Source of the DNA: Pontibacillus salipaludis
GTDB taxonomy: Bacteria; Bacillota; Bacilli; Bacillales; BH030062
DNA length: 64,000 bases
Assembly: GCF_014642405.1 (NCBI RefSeq)
Contig: NZ_BMIN01000007.1
Coordinates: 1 to 64,000 of the forward strand
Reading direction: 5' to 3'
The notes beneath the pieces were generated by a model. The model did not search any database and was not told the DNA's origin. It saw only the letters and a program-made list of their open reading frames with translations. This document shows, piece after piece, positions 24,564 to 33,297 of the stretch. The position numbers and the translations under genes are program-made. Numbering within the stretch: the stretch's first letter is position 1; every line of letters starts with the position of its first letter.

Positions 24564-25177
24564 AAAATAAAGGCTCTGTTAATGCTTAGTGTTGATTTCA
24601 TTCCACATAAGCCCCCTTATTTGGAACACTCGAAGCTGAGACACATTTGTGAAGATGGGTCCGTTACACTTGTCGAGTGGTTGGGGTGTATGGGGAACGA
24701 CTCGCTTTCCGCGGGCGAGCTGTCGAGCCTCCTCGTTCGCTAGCGCTCTCTGTGGGGTCTCGTCGACCTCTTTCTCCCGCAGGAGTCTCCCCGTTCCCCA
24801 TACACCCCTGGCTATGTTTATACGAACGGCCCTGCAGCTTGAGAGAGATTGGGGGTGGAGAGCAACTTTATATGGCATGCTTCCGTTACTCCATATATGG
24901 CAGAGGTGGTTCGGGAAATTACGAGACTCCTGCGGCAGTAGGAGCCTCATTAGTAAAAGAGGAAGTTCGACTAAGACCGTCACGTCCTGTGACAACGTCG
25001 AACGACCCCACGTCGTGTGGGGCCGCGGAAAGCGAGTGATTTCCCGAACCGCCTTACTCTCAAATAACGCAAACGGAAACATTCTCTCAGTTTCGAGTCT
25101 TCAACAATTCTGCCCTATTCTTGAACAAGCTTATTTTAAAGAATAGCAACAGCAAACTTTAACAGAGCCAAAATAAA
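24564..25177. repeat. Composite hairpin element, copy B (complete, 598 bp) with 8-bp target duplication
   Basis: GGCTCTGTTAA (24572-24582) and TTAACAGAGCC (25159-25169) are perfect 11-bp inverted ends, flanked by AAAATAAA at 24564-24571 and again at 25170-25177. The left module's base stem GGTGTATGGGGAACG (24685-24699) pairs with 24792-24806. The right module's GGTTCGGGAAAT (24908-24919) pairs with 25039-25050. The two modules are inverted versions of each other, and the right one contains a 61-bp two-hairpin insert (24962-25022). It encodes no recognisable protein, so it would move, if at all, with an outside transposase. Confidence 0.88.
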
Positions 25178-25182
25178 AATAG

Positions 25183-25205
25183 CGAGGCGAGATCATCGCC
25201 TCGTT
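25183..25205 (-). terminator. Terminator after the zinc-ribbon gene
   Basis: CGAGGCGA and TCGCCTCG form the stem. The T-rich tail on the minus strand (TATTTTTATTTT) is the very site of the copy B target duplication. Confidence 0.85.
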
Positions 25206-25208
25206 TCT

Positions 25209-25412
25209 TTATCCGAAGAAGAAGTCTAGTATGTTTCCACCTGCTGAAGCTTCTTTATTATAAAATTCAGAGTAACCACAGTTCTTGCAGTAAACGACTA
25301 AGAATTTATTATTTTGAACATCAAACATCTTCGCAAGTCCAGCTCCTGTCATGGCTACTTCTTTCTTCCCTGCATCTGTACTTCCACATTTAATACAACC
25401 TTTATCACTCAT
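25209..25412 (-). CDS. Small zinc-ribbon protein (DUF2082-like)
   Basis: 67 residues. Two CxxC pairs, CIKC near the N-terminus and CKNC near residue 42 (YCKNCGYSEFYN), form a zinc ribbon. Between them lies GAGLAKMFDVQNNKFLVVYC, as in DUF2082 nucleic-acid-binding-type ribbons. ATG at 25412 has AAGGAG nine bases upstream. Function is unknown. Confidence 0.75.
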   Translation of the reverse strand: MSDKGCIKCGSTDAGKKEVAMTGAGLAKMFDVQNNKFLVVYCKNCGYSEFYNKEASAGGNILDFFFG

Positions 25413-25496
25413 ATAGCTGCACTCCTTCATTTTAGTTTAATCTACTTGTATGTACGATTACATCCTTCGTTGGTTTCATCTTTTAGATATTTTAAT

Positions 25497-25529
25497 AGAA
25501 AAAGCCTTAAGGAAGGATCCCTCAAGGCT
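25497..25529 (-). terminator. Terminator after ddl
   Basis: AGCCTTAAGG and CCTCAAGGCT pair with one mismatch; five T follow on the minus strand. Confidence 0.85.
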
Positions 25530-25535
25530 AATTCA

Positions 25536-26636
25536 TTAAATTGAACTCTTTAAATTACTATCGCGATGATGGCGATCCATTGCAAGCTGAAGCAGTTGGT
25601 TAATAAGTTCAGGATAAGGAATACCGCTTAAGTCCCAAAGTTTAGGATACATACTGATTTTTGTGAAACCTGGTAATGTATTCACTTCGTTAACGACAAG
25701 TGAACCATTCTCCTTCAAGAAGAAATCAACACGTGCTAACCCTTCACACTCTAGAGCCTGAAACGCATCGACAGCCGCTTCGCGTACTCTCTCCGTTGTA
25801 TGGTCATCAAGTTTTGCAGGTAATTCTAACAGTGCTCCACTCTCACTAATGTACTTCGTCTCATAAGAGTAGAAGTCATCTCCTTGTGGGAGGATCTCAC
25901 CCGGAACAGAGGCTTTTGGATGATCATTACCTAACACGGCAACTTCGATCTCCCGACCATTGACAGCTTCTTCAATAATTAATTTCGTGTCATATTGAAA
26001 AGCTTCTTCGATCGCTTCGTAAAATTCTTTCTCATTACGTACTCTACTTACACCAACAGATGAGCCTTGATTAGCAGGCTTTACAAACATCGGTAAGCCT
26101 AAGCGCTCTTCTACAGCTTCGAAAGAGATATCTGGCTGCTGCGGTTGTTTAAACGTAACCCAGTCTGCAACTTTAATATCTGCATCACGAAGCAGACGCT
26201 TCGCTATATCCTTATCCATACATAGCGCTGAACTAAGTACATTAGGTCCTACATAAGGAATGTTTGCAAGACGAAGCATCCCTTGCATACTTCCATCCTC
26301 ACCCAGCGTACCATGTACAATCGGAAATACAACGTCTAGTTCTCCAAGGCTCTCTACCGTTGAAGTGCGGATTAGCTGATCATGATCTTGCCCTGGTACA
26401 AGAGCAATGCCTTCATTAGTTTTATTCAAAGCAATATTTGCCGGGTCTTCTTCATTCAATAAATAGTGGCTTGGCTCACTTAAATGCCATTGGCCGGTTT
26501 TATCGATTCCGATAAGCGTTACATTATATTTATCTTTGTCGATTGCATCAACGATATTTTTTGCAGATTGTAAGGATACTTCATGTTCAGAGGATTTCCC
26601 TCCGAAGATTACCCCAACGTTTAGTTTGTCACTCAT
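25536..26636 (-). CDS. ddl: D-alanine--D-alanine ligase
   Basis: 366 residues, the normal length. The N-terminal VGVIFGGKSSEHEVSL is followed by an ATP-grasp fold with FVKPANQGSSVGVSRV, RIDFFL-like sequence (ARVDFFLKENGSLVVNEVNT) and LPGFTKISMYPKLW. It joins two D-alanines for the peptidoglycan stem peptide in the cytoplasm. ATG at 26636 has GGGAG eight bases upstream; an in-frame TTG one codon earlier is less likely. The gene stands alone here, without murF. Confidence 0.95.
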   Translation of the reverse strand: MSDKLNVGVIFGGKSSEHEVSLQSAKNIVDAIDKDKYNVTLIGIDKTGQWHLSEPSHYLLNEEDPANIALNKTNEGIALVPGQDHDQLIRTSTVESLGELDVVFPIVHGTLGEDGSMQGMLRLANIPYVGPNVLSSALCMDKDIAKRLLRDADIKVADWVTFKQPQQPDISFEAVEERLGLPMFVKPANQGSSVGVSRVRNEKEFYEAIEEAFQYDTKLIIEEAVNGREIEVAVLGNDHPKASVPGEILPQGDDFYSYETKYISESGALLELPAKLDDHTTERVREAAVDAFQALECEGLARVDFFLKENGSLVVNEVNTLPGFTKISMYPKLWDLSGIPYPELINQLLQLAMDRHHRDSNLKSSI

Positions 26637-26715
26637 CAAAATCGCTCCCTTTTTATGAATTTCTTACGTTTATTCTATTCCCTGAAATGATCGGATATGT
26701 AACACCGCTTTTCTA

Positions 26716-27327
26716 TTATAGCCTATATAGGTCCCTGAACATGAGATGCCAGTTCAAATGATAAGAAAGCAAGCGGAACATAGCAGTCGCCCCAAAAAGC
26801 ACATACAATTGGAACGTACTCTCATAGTCAATAATTCCAATCGCTAATAGTACACCGGCCATCATGGCCCAGACCGCATAAATCTCTTTATGTAATACCA
26901 TTGGTCTTCTTTGAGCTAATACATCACGCGCTACTCCTCCACCAACACCTGTAATAATGGCTGAAAATACAACAGCACCAAATGGAAGATTCGCTTCAAG
27001 TGCAAACATTGCACCTTGAACAGCGAAGGCAGAGAGTCCAATAGCATCTAAGTAGACGTTCCATCTGTCCCAAAACATGACCCAGCTTTTTGGAAAGAAA
27101 TAGACGATTGCAATGGTTCCAAGAGCCACATATAGAAACATACCCTGTTCCCACACATGTACAACATCAATTTGTAAAAATAAATTTCGAGCAATACCAC
27201 CAACGAACGGCGGTGCAAGGCCCAAAATGAAAACACCAAAAATATCATATCGCTCACTTAGTGCTACAATCGCCCCACTAAAGGCAAACGCAGCAACTGC
27301 GATTACATTTACAATCTCCCAAGCCAT
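26716..27327 (-). CDS. UPF0126/TRIC-type membrane protein (YvgT-like)
   Basis: 203 residues made of two similar three-helix units. Each unit has a glycine-rich motif: FSGAIVALSERYD with GLAPPFVGGIARN in the first, and AIITGVGGGVARDVL in the second. Bacterial UPF0126 proteins belong to the TRIC family and conduct monovalent cations or glycine. AAGGAG precedes ATG by ten bases, with AGGTG also close. It is separated from ddl by about 80 bp and may be a single-gene unit. Confidence 0.85.
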   Translation of the reverse strand: MAWEIVNVIAVAAFAFSGAIVALSERYDIFGVFILGLAPPFVGGIARNLFLQIDVVHVWEQGMFLYVALGTIAIVYFFPKSWVMFWDRWNVYLDAIGLSAFAVQGAMFALEANLPFGAVVFSAIITGVGGGVARDVLAQRRPMVLHKEIYAVWAMMAGVLLAIGIIDYESTFQLYVLFGATAMFRLLSYHLNWHLMFRDLYRL

Positions 27328-27384
27328 TCACCTAAATCTCCTTCCACAAACGTACCTCAATCATAGAAAAACCAGCATAAAAAT

Positions 27385-28566
27385 TCAATAAAAACTTTTT
27401 ATGCTGTCTCTGTTACCATTTAGTGTGGAAAAGATCGTTACAAAGAGAATAGGGATGAGCAAGGCCCAAAACACATAGGGAACGCCGAAACTTCCAGCTC
27501 CCCACCCTAACAAAGGACCACTGATGACAACAGAACCTTGATTAAAAAACATGCGGAAGCTCGCCATTCTACCATGGTACTGTGATTCGGTTGCGAGCTG
27601 TTGAACGGTTTGCAACAAAACTCGGATCCACGTTGTTCCTATTCCAATGGCGAACACACCAATAAAAGCTCCTACCATATACGAAGACGAGGCTAGAACA
27701 GAAAGACCAGCTCCGACTACAAGTAAAGAGATACTCGTTACATAAGATCCAAGTTTTCTTAAAATAAAGGCTCCTCCAAATCCAGCTACAACCCCTCCAA
27801 TTGATAAGGTAGCATCAAGCCAGCCGTAAATAGTGGCAGAAACTCCAAGGACGTCTTTTGCATAAACAGATAAGAACGCAATCGTGGAATGAAAGACCAA
27901 TTGACCGACAAACATGATAACAAATAACCTTTTTAAAAGAGCGTGTTGTTTAAGGTAGAGTAGCCCATCTTTAAAGTCTTCCCATCCCGATTGAGTAGAC
28001 GTTTTTCTCTTTTCTCCTATTGCAGAAACTGTACCAATGGCCAGTAAAGCTATCCCATACGCTACACCATTCCACATAAGAGCGCCACTTGTCCCTATCC
28101 ATCCGGTTACCATCCCACCGCTAGCGGCTCCAGCCATACTGCCTATAATCGCATAAGAAGCTGAAAGAGAATAAACCCGAGGAAGTTCTCCCTGAGAAAA
28201 CAACTCCGCGACAAACGCCTGGATAGCAGGTCTTAGCAACGACCCCATCGCTTGTAAAATCATATGAATCATAAAGATCAGAGGCACAGCTATCTCTTCT
28301 TTCGCAACAGCTCCTCCTAGCACAAGGACAGCAATCAGGGATATGAATAAAGACAAAATAATAAGAGATTTTCGATTAAACCTGTCAACGAGGACACCAA
28401 ATACCATATTTAGTAACAAACCAGGCAGGAAACCTAAACTGACGAGAAGACCAGTGTAAAAGGCATCCTCTGTAGCCTGGTATAAATACCACGTAATAAT
28501 GACAAAATACATGGTTCTTCCAAATTCCGCTCCAAAATAAGATAGATAGATTTTGCCTTTTACCAT
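27385..28566 (-). CDS. MFS transporter
   Basis: 393 residues with about 12 membrane segments. The MFS loop motif GVLVDRFNRKSL lies after the second helix and a central charged loop (GEKRKTSTQSGWEDFKDG) separates the halves. Such 12-span proteins of the macrolide/enterobactin exporter type expel small molecules by proton antiport. GGAG repeats lie directly before ATG. It starts 14 bp after the methyltransferase stop, so the two form an operon, divergent from a LysR gene. The substrate is unknown. Confidence 0.85.
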   Translation of the reverse strand: MVKGKIYLSYFGAEFGRTMYFVIITWYLYQATEDAFYTGLLVSLGFLPGLLLNMVFGVLVDRFNRKSLIILSLFISLIAVLVLGGAVAKEEIAVPLIFMIHMILQAMGSLLRPAIQAFVAELFSQGELPRVYSLSASYAIIGSMAGAASGGMVTGWIGTSGALMWNGVAYGIALLAIGTVSAIGEKRKTSTQSGWEDFKDGLLYLKQHALLKRLFVIMFVGQLVFHSTIAFLSVYAKDVLGVSATIYGWLDATLSIGGVVAGFGGAFILRKLGSYVTSISLLVVGAGLSVLASSSYMVGAFIGVFAIGIGTTWIRVLLQTVQQLATESQYHGRMASFRMFFNQGSVVISGPLLGWGAGSFGVPYVFWALLIPILFVTIFSTLNGNRDSIKSFY

Positions 28567-28580
28567 TCCTCCCCCTCCCT

Positions 28581-29345
28581 TTACTCCTTAGTACAAAGCA
28601 CCATCCACTCATCTATAGCAAAGGACATAAGTCTATTTTCTTCCACTTTCATTTCAAAATACTTTTTCACCTCTTGATCTGCCCCAACCATCATCTGATG
28701 AATTTCCTCTCTCTCATACTCATCATCTATCATGCGACTCACCCATTCATTGAAAGGGAGTGTTTTCTTTCTTAACGACTGCTTTTGAATTTGTAAAAGA
28801 GAATGTTTCATAAGCGACTTCCATTCTGAAATAGGAAGCGCACGCTGGTGACTGCAGTCCCTCTTCTTCTCAAAATTATTATAAAAGTCCGCTATCTCAT
28901 CGTGTTCAGAAGAAACATTATCAATAAGAACAAAAGCTCCTCCTTTCTTTAACACACGAGCTACTTCTTGAATAAATCGTTCAGGGTTAGGAAAATGGTG
29001 GGCCGCAATCCGGCATATAACACTATCAAATGATTCATCCAAAAAAGGTAACTCTTCTGCATCTGCTACGACCGCATCAACATTTTCATATGCTTTTAGA
29101 TAAGTCGCTGCAGCATGTAGCATAGGCTTTGTAAGGTCGCTAATCACTACACTTTTTACCAATGGAGCTAAAGTACGGGCAACATGTCCTCCTCCTGTCG
29201 CGATATCGAGAACTTTATCTGTCTTATGAGGCTGCAACCAATCCACCATCATGGGAAGATCTTCACCTGTCGCGTGGGTAGTACTGGTAACATAGCGGTT
29301 TGCATACTTCCCAAATTGTTCTTGCACATTTCGTTTCGTGTCCAT
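28581..29345 (-). CDS. Class I SAM-dependent methyltransferase
   Basis: 254 residues. SAM motif I is VLDIATGGGHVAR (about 45-57), the acidic motif II is VISDLTKPML, then DAEELPFLDESFDSVICRIAAHHF, and LKKGGAFVLID is motif III; this is the UbiE/Methyltransf_11 pattern. The start at 29345 (MDTKRNV) has GGGGG seven bases upstream; the two earlier ATGs are closer to the site. In operon with an MFS exporter and divergent from a LysR regulator, so it may modify a compound that the MFS protein exports. Confidence 0.82.
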   Translation of the reverse strand: MDTKRNVQEQFGKYANRYVTSTTHATGEDLPMMVDWLQPHKTDKVLDIATGGGHVARTLAPLVKSVVISDLTKPMLHAAATYLKAYENVDAVVADAEELPFLDESFDSVICRIAAHHFPNPERFIQEVARVLKKGGAFVLIDNVSSEHDEIADFYNNFEKKRDCSHQRALPISEWKSLMKHSLLQIQKQSLRKKTLPFNEWVSRMIDDEYEREEIHQMMVGADQEVKKYFEMKVEENRLMSFAIDEWMVLCTKE

Positions 29346-29461
29346 CATCATTCCCCCTTTGTTCTATACTTTTACTATATTCAATTTATCGAATTAGGAA
29401 TAATACTAAGTTATAATAAAAAGTGATAACGATTTCTTATATCATCCTAGGAGGTGAACCT

Positions 29462-30313
29462 ATGAAGCTAGAAGATTATGAATTAATTGTTCATCTATCC
29501 ACAATCGGGACTGTCCGAGGCGCTGCCAAGCACTTATATGTATCTCAACCAGCCATCACACAACGTCTCCGCTATATAGAATCTTATTTTCAGCACCCTT
29601 TATTTGTACGAACTTCAAAGAAGCTATTGCTAACACCCGTTGGTGAGCAAGTTGTAGAACACGCACAAAAAGTAATGGAAAGAGAAACTGAACTTCAAAC
29701 CCTTCTTCAATCATATGGAGATCAGATTTCCGGGACGTTATCGATCGGAGCTTCATCTATTGTGAGTCAGCAATTTTTACCGAGCTTACTCGAAACGTAC
29801 ACCGCCCTTTATCCTGATGTAAAAATTGATTTAGTTACAGGATTAAGTGAAGACCTTAGGAATCCTAATCAGAACTTTCATGTCCGCCTTATTCGTGGCA
29901 AAGAGATGAAAGATGGAGAAAACATTCACTTATTAAGCGACCCCCTTTACCTGTATGACACAAAGCCATTTGCATCTGGAAAAGAACGTCCTCTTATTGC
30001 ATTCAAAAGTGATTCAACATTTCATAATCTAGTGGATGAGTGGTTCTTGTCTCAGCCCTCTTTTAAACCAATTAAGAGCATCCAAGTGGATCAAATTGAA
30101 ACGTGTAAACAGTTCATGAAGAAAGGACTCGGGATGGCCGTTCTACCAAAAAGTGTCGTTTCAGAAGAACTTCATCAGTATCCACATCTCCCGTTGACAC
30201 TTGATAACGAGCCTCTTAGCAGGGAAACGTGGTTATGTTTTCAAAAAAATGTCCGTACTTTACCTCAGGTGGATCGGTTCATCCAACTTGTTCAAGAATC
30301 AAATTTTACATAA
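29462..30313 (+). CDS. LysR-type transcriptional regulator
   Basis: 283 residues. The winged helix-turn-helix is at about 1-60 (LSTIGTVRGAAKHLYVSQPAITQRL), and a periplasmic-binding-like effector domain follows. ATG at 29462 has AGGAGGTG five bases upstream. The gene is divergent from the methyltransferase/MFS operon across a 116-bp gap, the usual arrangement for a LysR protein and its target. The effector is unknown. Confidence 0.88.
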   Translation: MKLEDYELIVHLSTIGTVRGAAKHLYVSQPAITQRLRYIESYFQHPLFVRTSKKLLLTPVGEQVVEHAQKVMERETELQTLLQSYGDQISGTLSIGASSIVSQQFLPSLLETYTALYPDVKIDLVTGLSEDLRNPNQNFHVRLIRGKEMKDGENIHLLSDPLYLYDTKPFASGKERPLIAFKSDSTFHNLVDEWFLSQPSFKPIKSIQVDQIETCKQFMKKGLGMAVLPKSVVSEELHQYPHLPLTLDNEPLSRETWLCFQKNVRTLPQVDRFIQLVQESNFT

Positions 30314-30376
30314 GCTCCTTCCGTTCTAAGAAGACTTTCTATAACAAAACTCAAAGTTAGAGTTTGATGACTAAAC

Positions 30377-30416
30377 AAAAAGGCAGCACCCCAATACTAG
30401 GGATGCTGCCTTTTTT
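30377..30416. terminator. Bidirectional terminator between the LysR and peroxiredoxin genes
   Basis: AAAAAGGCAGCA and TGCTGCCTTTTT form the stem, with A and T runs on both sides. Confidence 0.88.
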
Positions 30417-30480
30417 AAATGAAATATGCGACTGTCTATAGTTTGAATCCAGACAAATTGTAGTTCACTGACTCAAATCA

Positions 30481-31137
30481 TTACAGATCTGTCTTTGAAA
30501 TATACCAATCAATGTATTCTATGCCTTCTTCTTGAGATCGTTTGGCTGCTTCTTCTTGTGTTTTCGGTGGTGAAACGACCGCTTTATCCCCTTCTGTCCA
30601 GTTAGCAGGTGTTGAAACACCATGCTCATCTGTCGTTTGCAGGGCTTTCACAAGGCGAAGAATTTCTTGCATGTTGCGCCCAGTTGTCAATGGATAATAA
30701 ATAATAGATCGGATCTTTTGCTTATCATCAATGACGAATACAGCGCGGCTCGTTTCCACTTGGCTTTCCCCCGGCATAATCATGCCGTATTTCATAGCAA
30801 CTTGCTTATCCAGATCAGCTATAACCGGGAACTCGATCGTGGTATTGAAGTTTTCTTCGATACTTCTAATCCATGCTATGTGGGAGGGAACGCTATCGAC
30901 ACTTAAGCCAAGCAATTCTGTGTTCATTTCTTTTAATTCTGGATAGATCTCTTGGAATGCTACAAATTCTGTTGTACATACGGGAGTAAAGTCAGATGGG
31001 TGAGAGAATAGAACAACCCATTTTCCTTTATAATCTTCAAGACTCAGGTTCCCCCGGCTCGTAGCAGCCTGAAATGATGGCGCCTCATCGCCAATTCTTG
31101 GCATCGTATACGTTTGTTCTTGATTTTCTTGTTCCAT
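30481..31137 (-). CDS. 1-Cys peroxiredoxin (Prx6/AhpC-TSA family)
   Basis: 218 residues. The active-site segment HPSDFTPVCTTEF holds the peroxidatic C54, and no other cysteine exists in the protein, so it is a true 1-Cys enzyme. The long C-terminal arm (about 160-218) is typical of the Prx6 subgroup. It reduces hydrogen and alkyl peroxides in the cytoplasm using an outside thiol. AGGAGG lies nine bases before ATG. It appears monocistronic. Confidence 0.9.
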   Translation of the reverse strand: MEQENQEQTYTMPRIGDEAPSFQAATSRGNLSLEDYKGKWVVLFSHPSDFTPVCTTEFVAFQEIYPELKEMNTELLGLSVDSVPSHIAWIRSIEENFNTTIEFPVIADLDKQVAMKYGMIMPGESQVETSRAVFVIDDKQKIRSIIYYPLTTGRNMQEILRLVKALQTTDEHGVSTPANWTEGDKAVVSPPKTQEEAAKRSQEEGIEYIDWYISKTDL

Positions 31138-31326
31138 ACATGGAAACCTCCTTTACTATGATTACAACCACTGTACTCATTCCTCAACAAGGCCTCATTA
31201 AACCTATTCCACCAAAAATAAACAATTATACCCATACACCTATGAGCATAATCAGTCATAAGCTTTCATTTACGAGTAATTTCTATTACACTAATCCTAT
31301 ACAACGAAGAGAAAGGTCGTTTCAAT

Positions 31327-31491
31327 ATGAAATCTACTACACGTTTTTTCTGGACACTCGCCCTAGCATTTTTACTAGGGATTTTCACATCAGCTTTTGA
31401 ATCTCCATGGTGGGTAAATCTAATCGGGGTGATTATCATCGTTATGGTGATGTCGTTTATTTCGAATCGGATGAATCGTAACGAACAATAG
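31327..31491 (+). CDS. 54-residue membrane protein with two predicted spans
   Basis: ATG at 31327 preceded by AAAGG ten bases upstream. Residues 8-22 (FWTLALAFLLGIFTS) and 31-46 (NLIGVIIIVMVMSFIS) are hydrophobic, separated by ESPWW. The C-terminus is NRMNRNEQ. The amino-acid pattern is that of a real small membrane protein, but the family is not recognised. It ends about 30 bp before repeat copy D. Confidence 0.6.
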   Translation: MKSTTRFFWTLALAFLLGIFTSAFESPWWVNLIGVIIIVMVMSFISNRMNRNEQ

Positions 31492-31520
31492 ATTGGTTTA
31501 CACATGCTATATCTCTGAGG

Positions 31521-31945
31521 AAATAGGGGCCGTTACGTCAATTGAGTGGTTGGAGTGGCTTGGAAACGACTCGCTTTCCGCGGGCGGCCCCACACGATGT
31601 GGGGTCGTTCGACGTTGTCACAGGACGTTACGGTTTTAGTCGAACTTCCCCTTTCTTTTTAGAGCCTCCTCGTTCGCTGGCGCTCTCTGCGGGGTCTCGT
31701 CAACCTCTTTCTCCCGCAGGAGTCTCCCCGTTTCCAAGCCACCCCTTACTATATTTCGTACTAACGCCCCCACTGCTTGAGCGCTACATAGAAAACCATG
31801 TGCATGCTTCCGTTACTCCTGATATGGCAAGGTGGGCCTGGAAACTGCGAGACTCCCGCGGGCAGAAGGGCCTAGTCTAGTTCTGGCGTGGAGGACCTAG
31901 CGAGTGGTTTCCAGGACCACCTTCCGCTCAACTGCAAACGGAAAC
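31521..31945. repeat. Composite hairpin element, copy D (core only, no terminal repeats)
   Basis: The left module's base stem GTGGCTTGGAAACG (31555-31568) pairs with 31729-31742 and contains the 61-bp two-hairpin insert (31587-31648) in the orientation opposite to copies B and E. The right module, AAGGTGGGCCTGGAAAC near 31830, pairs with a GTTTCCAGGACCACCTT arm near 31907. GGCCGTTACG lies at the left edge. No GGCTCTGTTAA ends are present. It abuts the ypcP terminator. Confidence 0.82.
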
Positions 31946-31989
31946 AAAAAACGAGTATGAAATCTCCAGGATTTCATACTCGTTTTTTT
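31945..31989. terminator. Terminator after ypcP
   Basis: ACGAGTATGAAATC and GATTTCATACTCGT form a 14-bp stem bracketed by A and T runs. It serves ypcP on the minus strand, overlapping that gene's last codon. Confidence 0.92.
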
Positions 31990-32857
31990 ACGGATTGATT
32001 AATCGATTGATGTTTTTAAACTCAAGCTCATTAAATTTATGATGCATAAGGTCTTCGTTAATGGAAAGTACAGCTTCTTCAAGAGAGCATGTGACGTCGA
32101 CTTCACAGTGGATGCGGGCTAGTTTTCTTGATAAGTGAAGCATGTCTAGGTCTTGTTCGATCTTCGTGCGCTGTGCTTTCGTTAAGGTATCGAGATTTTC
32201 AAGCAGTCCTTCAATTGTTTCGTGCTTTTGCAGTAATTTTAACGCTGTTTTCTCACCGATTCCTTTAACACCAGGGTAGTTATCGCTACTATCGCCCATA
32301 AGTGCTTTTAAATCAATCATTTGCTGAGGTGAGATGCCTTTTTCATCACTAAACGTTCCATGCTCATATTCTGCAAAGTTGCCGTAGCCTTTCTTCATAA
32401 GAATGACTTTTACGTTATCCTTTAGAAGTTGTAAAGTGTCCTGGTCTCCGGTTAGAATAAGCACTTCATTCTCCTCACTATATACGTTAGCAAGTGTGCC
32501 CATTAAGTCATCAGCCTCATAGCCTGTGATACCAACATTTGGAATGTCCATTGAAGCTGTAACTTCTTTAACAAGTTCAAACTGTGGGATCAATTCAACA
32601 GGAGCCTCTCCCCGATTTGCTTTATATTCTGGATATAAATCGTTACGGAACGTATGACTTCCCATATCCCAGCAACAAATGACGTGACTTGGTTTATATT
32701 CGTTCGTCGCTGCAAATAAGTGCTTCACAAATCCGTACACGGCATTGGTCGGCACTCCTTTACTATTGACCATGTAATATCCACTCATCGCAGTTGCATA
32801 AAAGGCCCTAAACAATAACGCCATTCCATCTACGAGCAATACTTTGTTCTTTTCCAT
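31988..32857 (-). CDS. ypcP: 5'-3' exonuclease (YpcP, PolI N-terminal-like)
   Basis: 289 residues equal to the 5' nuclease domain of DNA polymerase I without the polymerase. Metal-binding acids are visible in LLVDGMALLFRAFYA, YEADDLMGTLA, LILTGDQDTLQLL and LMGDSSDNYPGV, with the helix-hairpin-helix GVKGIGEKTALKLL. It removes RNA primers and flaps during replication and repair. AAGGAG precedes ATG by nine bases. B. subtilis YpcP is the same size. Confidence 0.92.
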   Translation of the reverse strand: MEKNKVLLVDGMALLFRAFYATAMSGYYMVNSKGVPTNAVYGFVKHLFAATNEYKPSHVICCWDMGSHTFRNDLYPEYKANRGEAPVELIPQFELVKEVTASMDIPNVGITGYEADDLMGTLANVYSEENEVLILTGDQDTLQLLKDNVKVILMKKGYGNFAEYEHGTFSDEKGISPQQMIDLKALMGDSSDNYPGVKGIGEKTALKLLQKHETIEGLLENLDTLTKAQRTKIEQDLDMLHLSRKLARIHCEVDVTCSLEEAVLSINEDLMHHKFNELEFKNINRLINP

Positions 32858-33006
32858 GTAACCGTACTCCTTCTACTCATTTCTAATTTACTAGTATAAC
32901 AAAAAATAAGTTCGTGCGGACAAGTACGTTGTGGAAATGGCGCTGGCATAATTCTCCCTTCGTAATCATATTTTACAGTAACATCATGAAAGAAGGAGGG
33001 AGTTTG

Positions 33007-33291
33007 TTGAGAGTTCCCGTCATACCAGTCCTTCTGTTTGCTATTTATGTATCGTTGCTTGGAAACCATATTGTGCAAAGTTTTTTTAACCAAAGTGTAG
33101 CTCCGCAAGAAGAACAGCAACTGTTCCCTTATTTATGGGATGATGATAAGAAGATGCAAGGTCAAGAACCTGAAGAAGGTTCTTTTTTTATTTTTTTTAA
33201 GGACGAGATCTATAATTCTAGTAAACGGAATATTGGAATTATTTGTAGTGTCTTGTATACTTCTAAAGAATCTTCCTTTACGAAAGGATGA
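33007..33291 (+). CDS. Small membrane-anchored protein; frame contains an intrinsic terminator
   Basis: 94 residues if read to the in-frame stop. TTG at 33007 lies seven bases after AGGAGG. Residues of about 3-22 (VPVIPVLLFAIYVSLLGNH) form a membrane anchor, then an acidic soluble part ends near EEQQLFPYLWDDDKKMQGQE. A full rho-independent terminator (33164-33198) sits inside the frame at codons 53-64. The residues after it (FFIFFKDEIYNSSKR...) look unlike natural protein. The functional gene may end earlier through a frameshift, or only some transcripts run through. Unknown function. Confidence 0.5.
   Translation: MRVPVIPVLLFAIYVSLLGNHIVQSFFNQSVAPQEEQQLFPYLWDDDKKMQGQEPEEGSFFIFFKDEIYNSSKRNIGIICSVLYTSKESSFTKG
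33164..33198 (+). terminator. Intrinsic terminator inside the 33007 frame
   Basis: AAGAACCT and AGGTTCTT form an 8-bp stem with a five-base loop. Seven T, one A and eight T follow, a very strong U-tract. Confidence 0.8.
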
Positions 33292-33297
33292 AAGTAA

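Noticed and set aside
24157-24743. Plus-strand frames opposite the lipoprotein
   Set aside because: Antisense of the low-complexity acidic linker gives Ser/Leu-rich noise.
24579-25146. Open frames of about 165 codons on both strands through repeat copy B
   Set aside because: Produced by GC-rich inverted repeats inside a non-coding element; no start signals and no protein-like composition.
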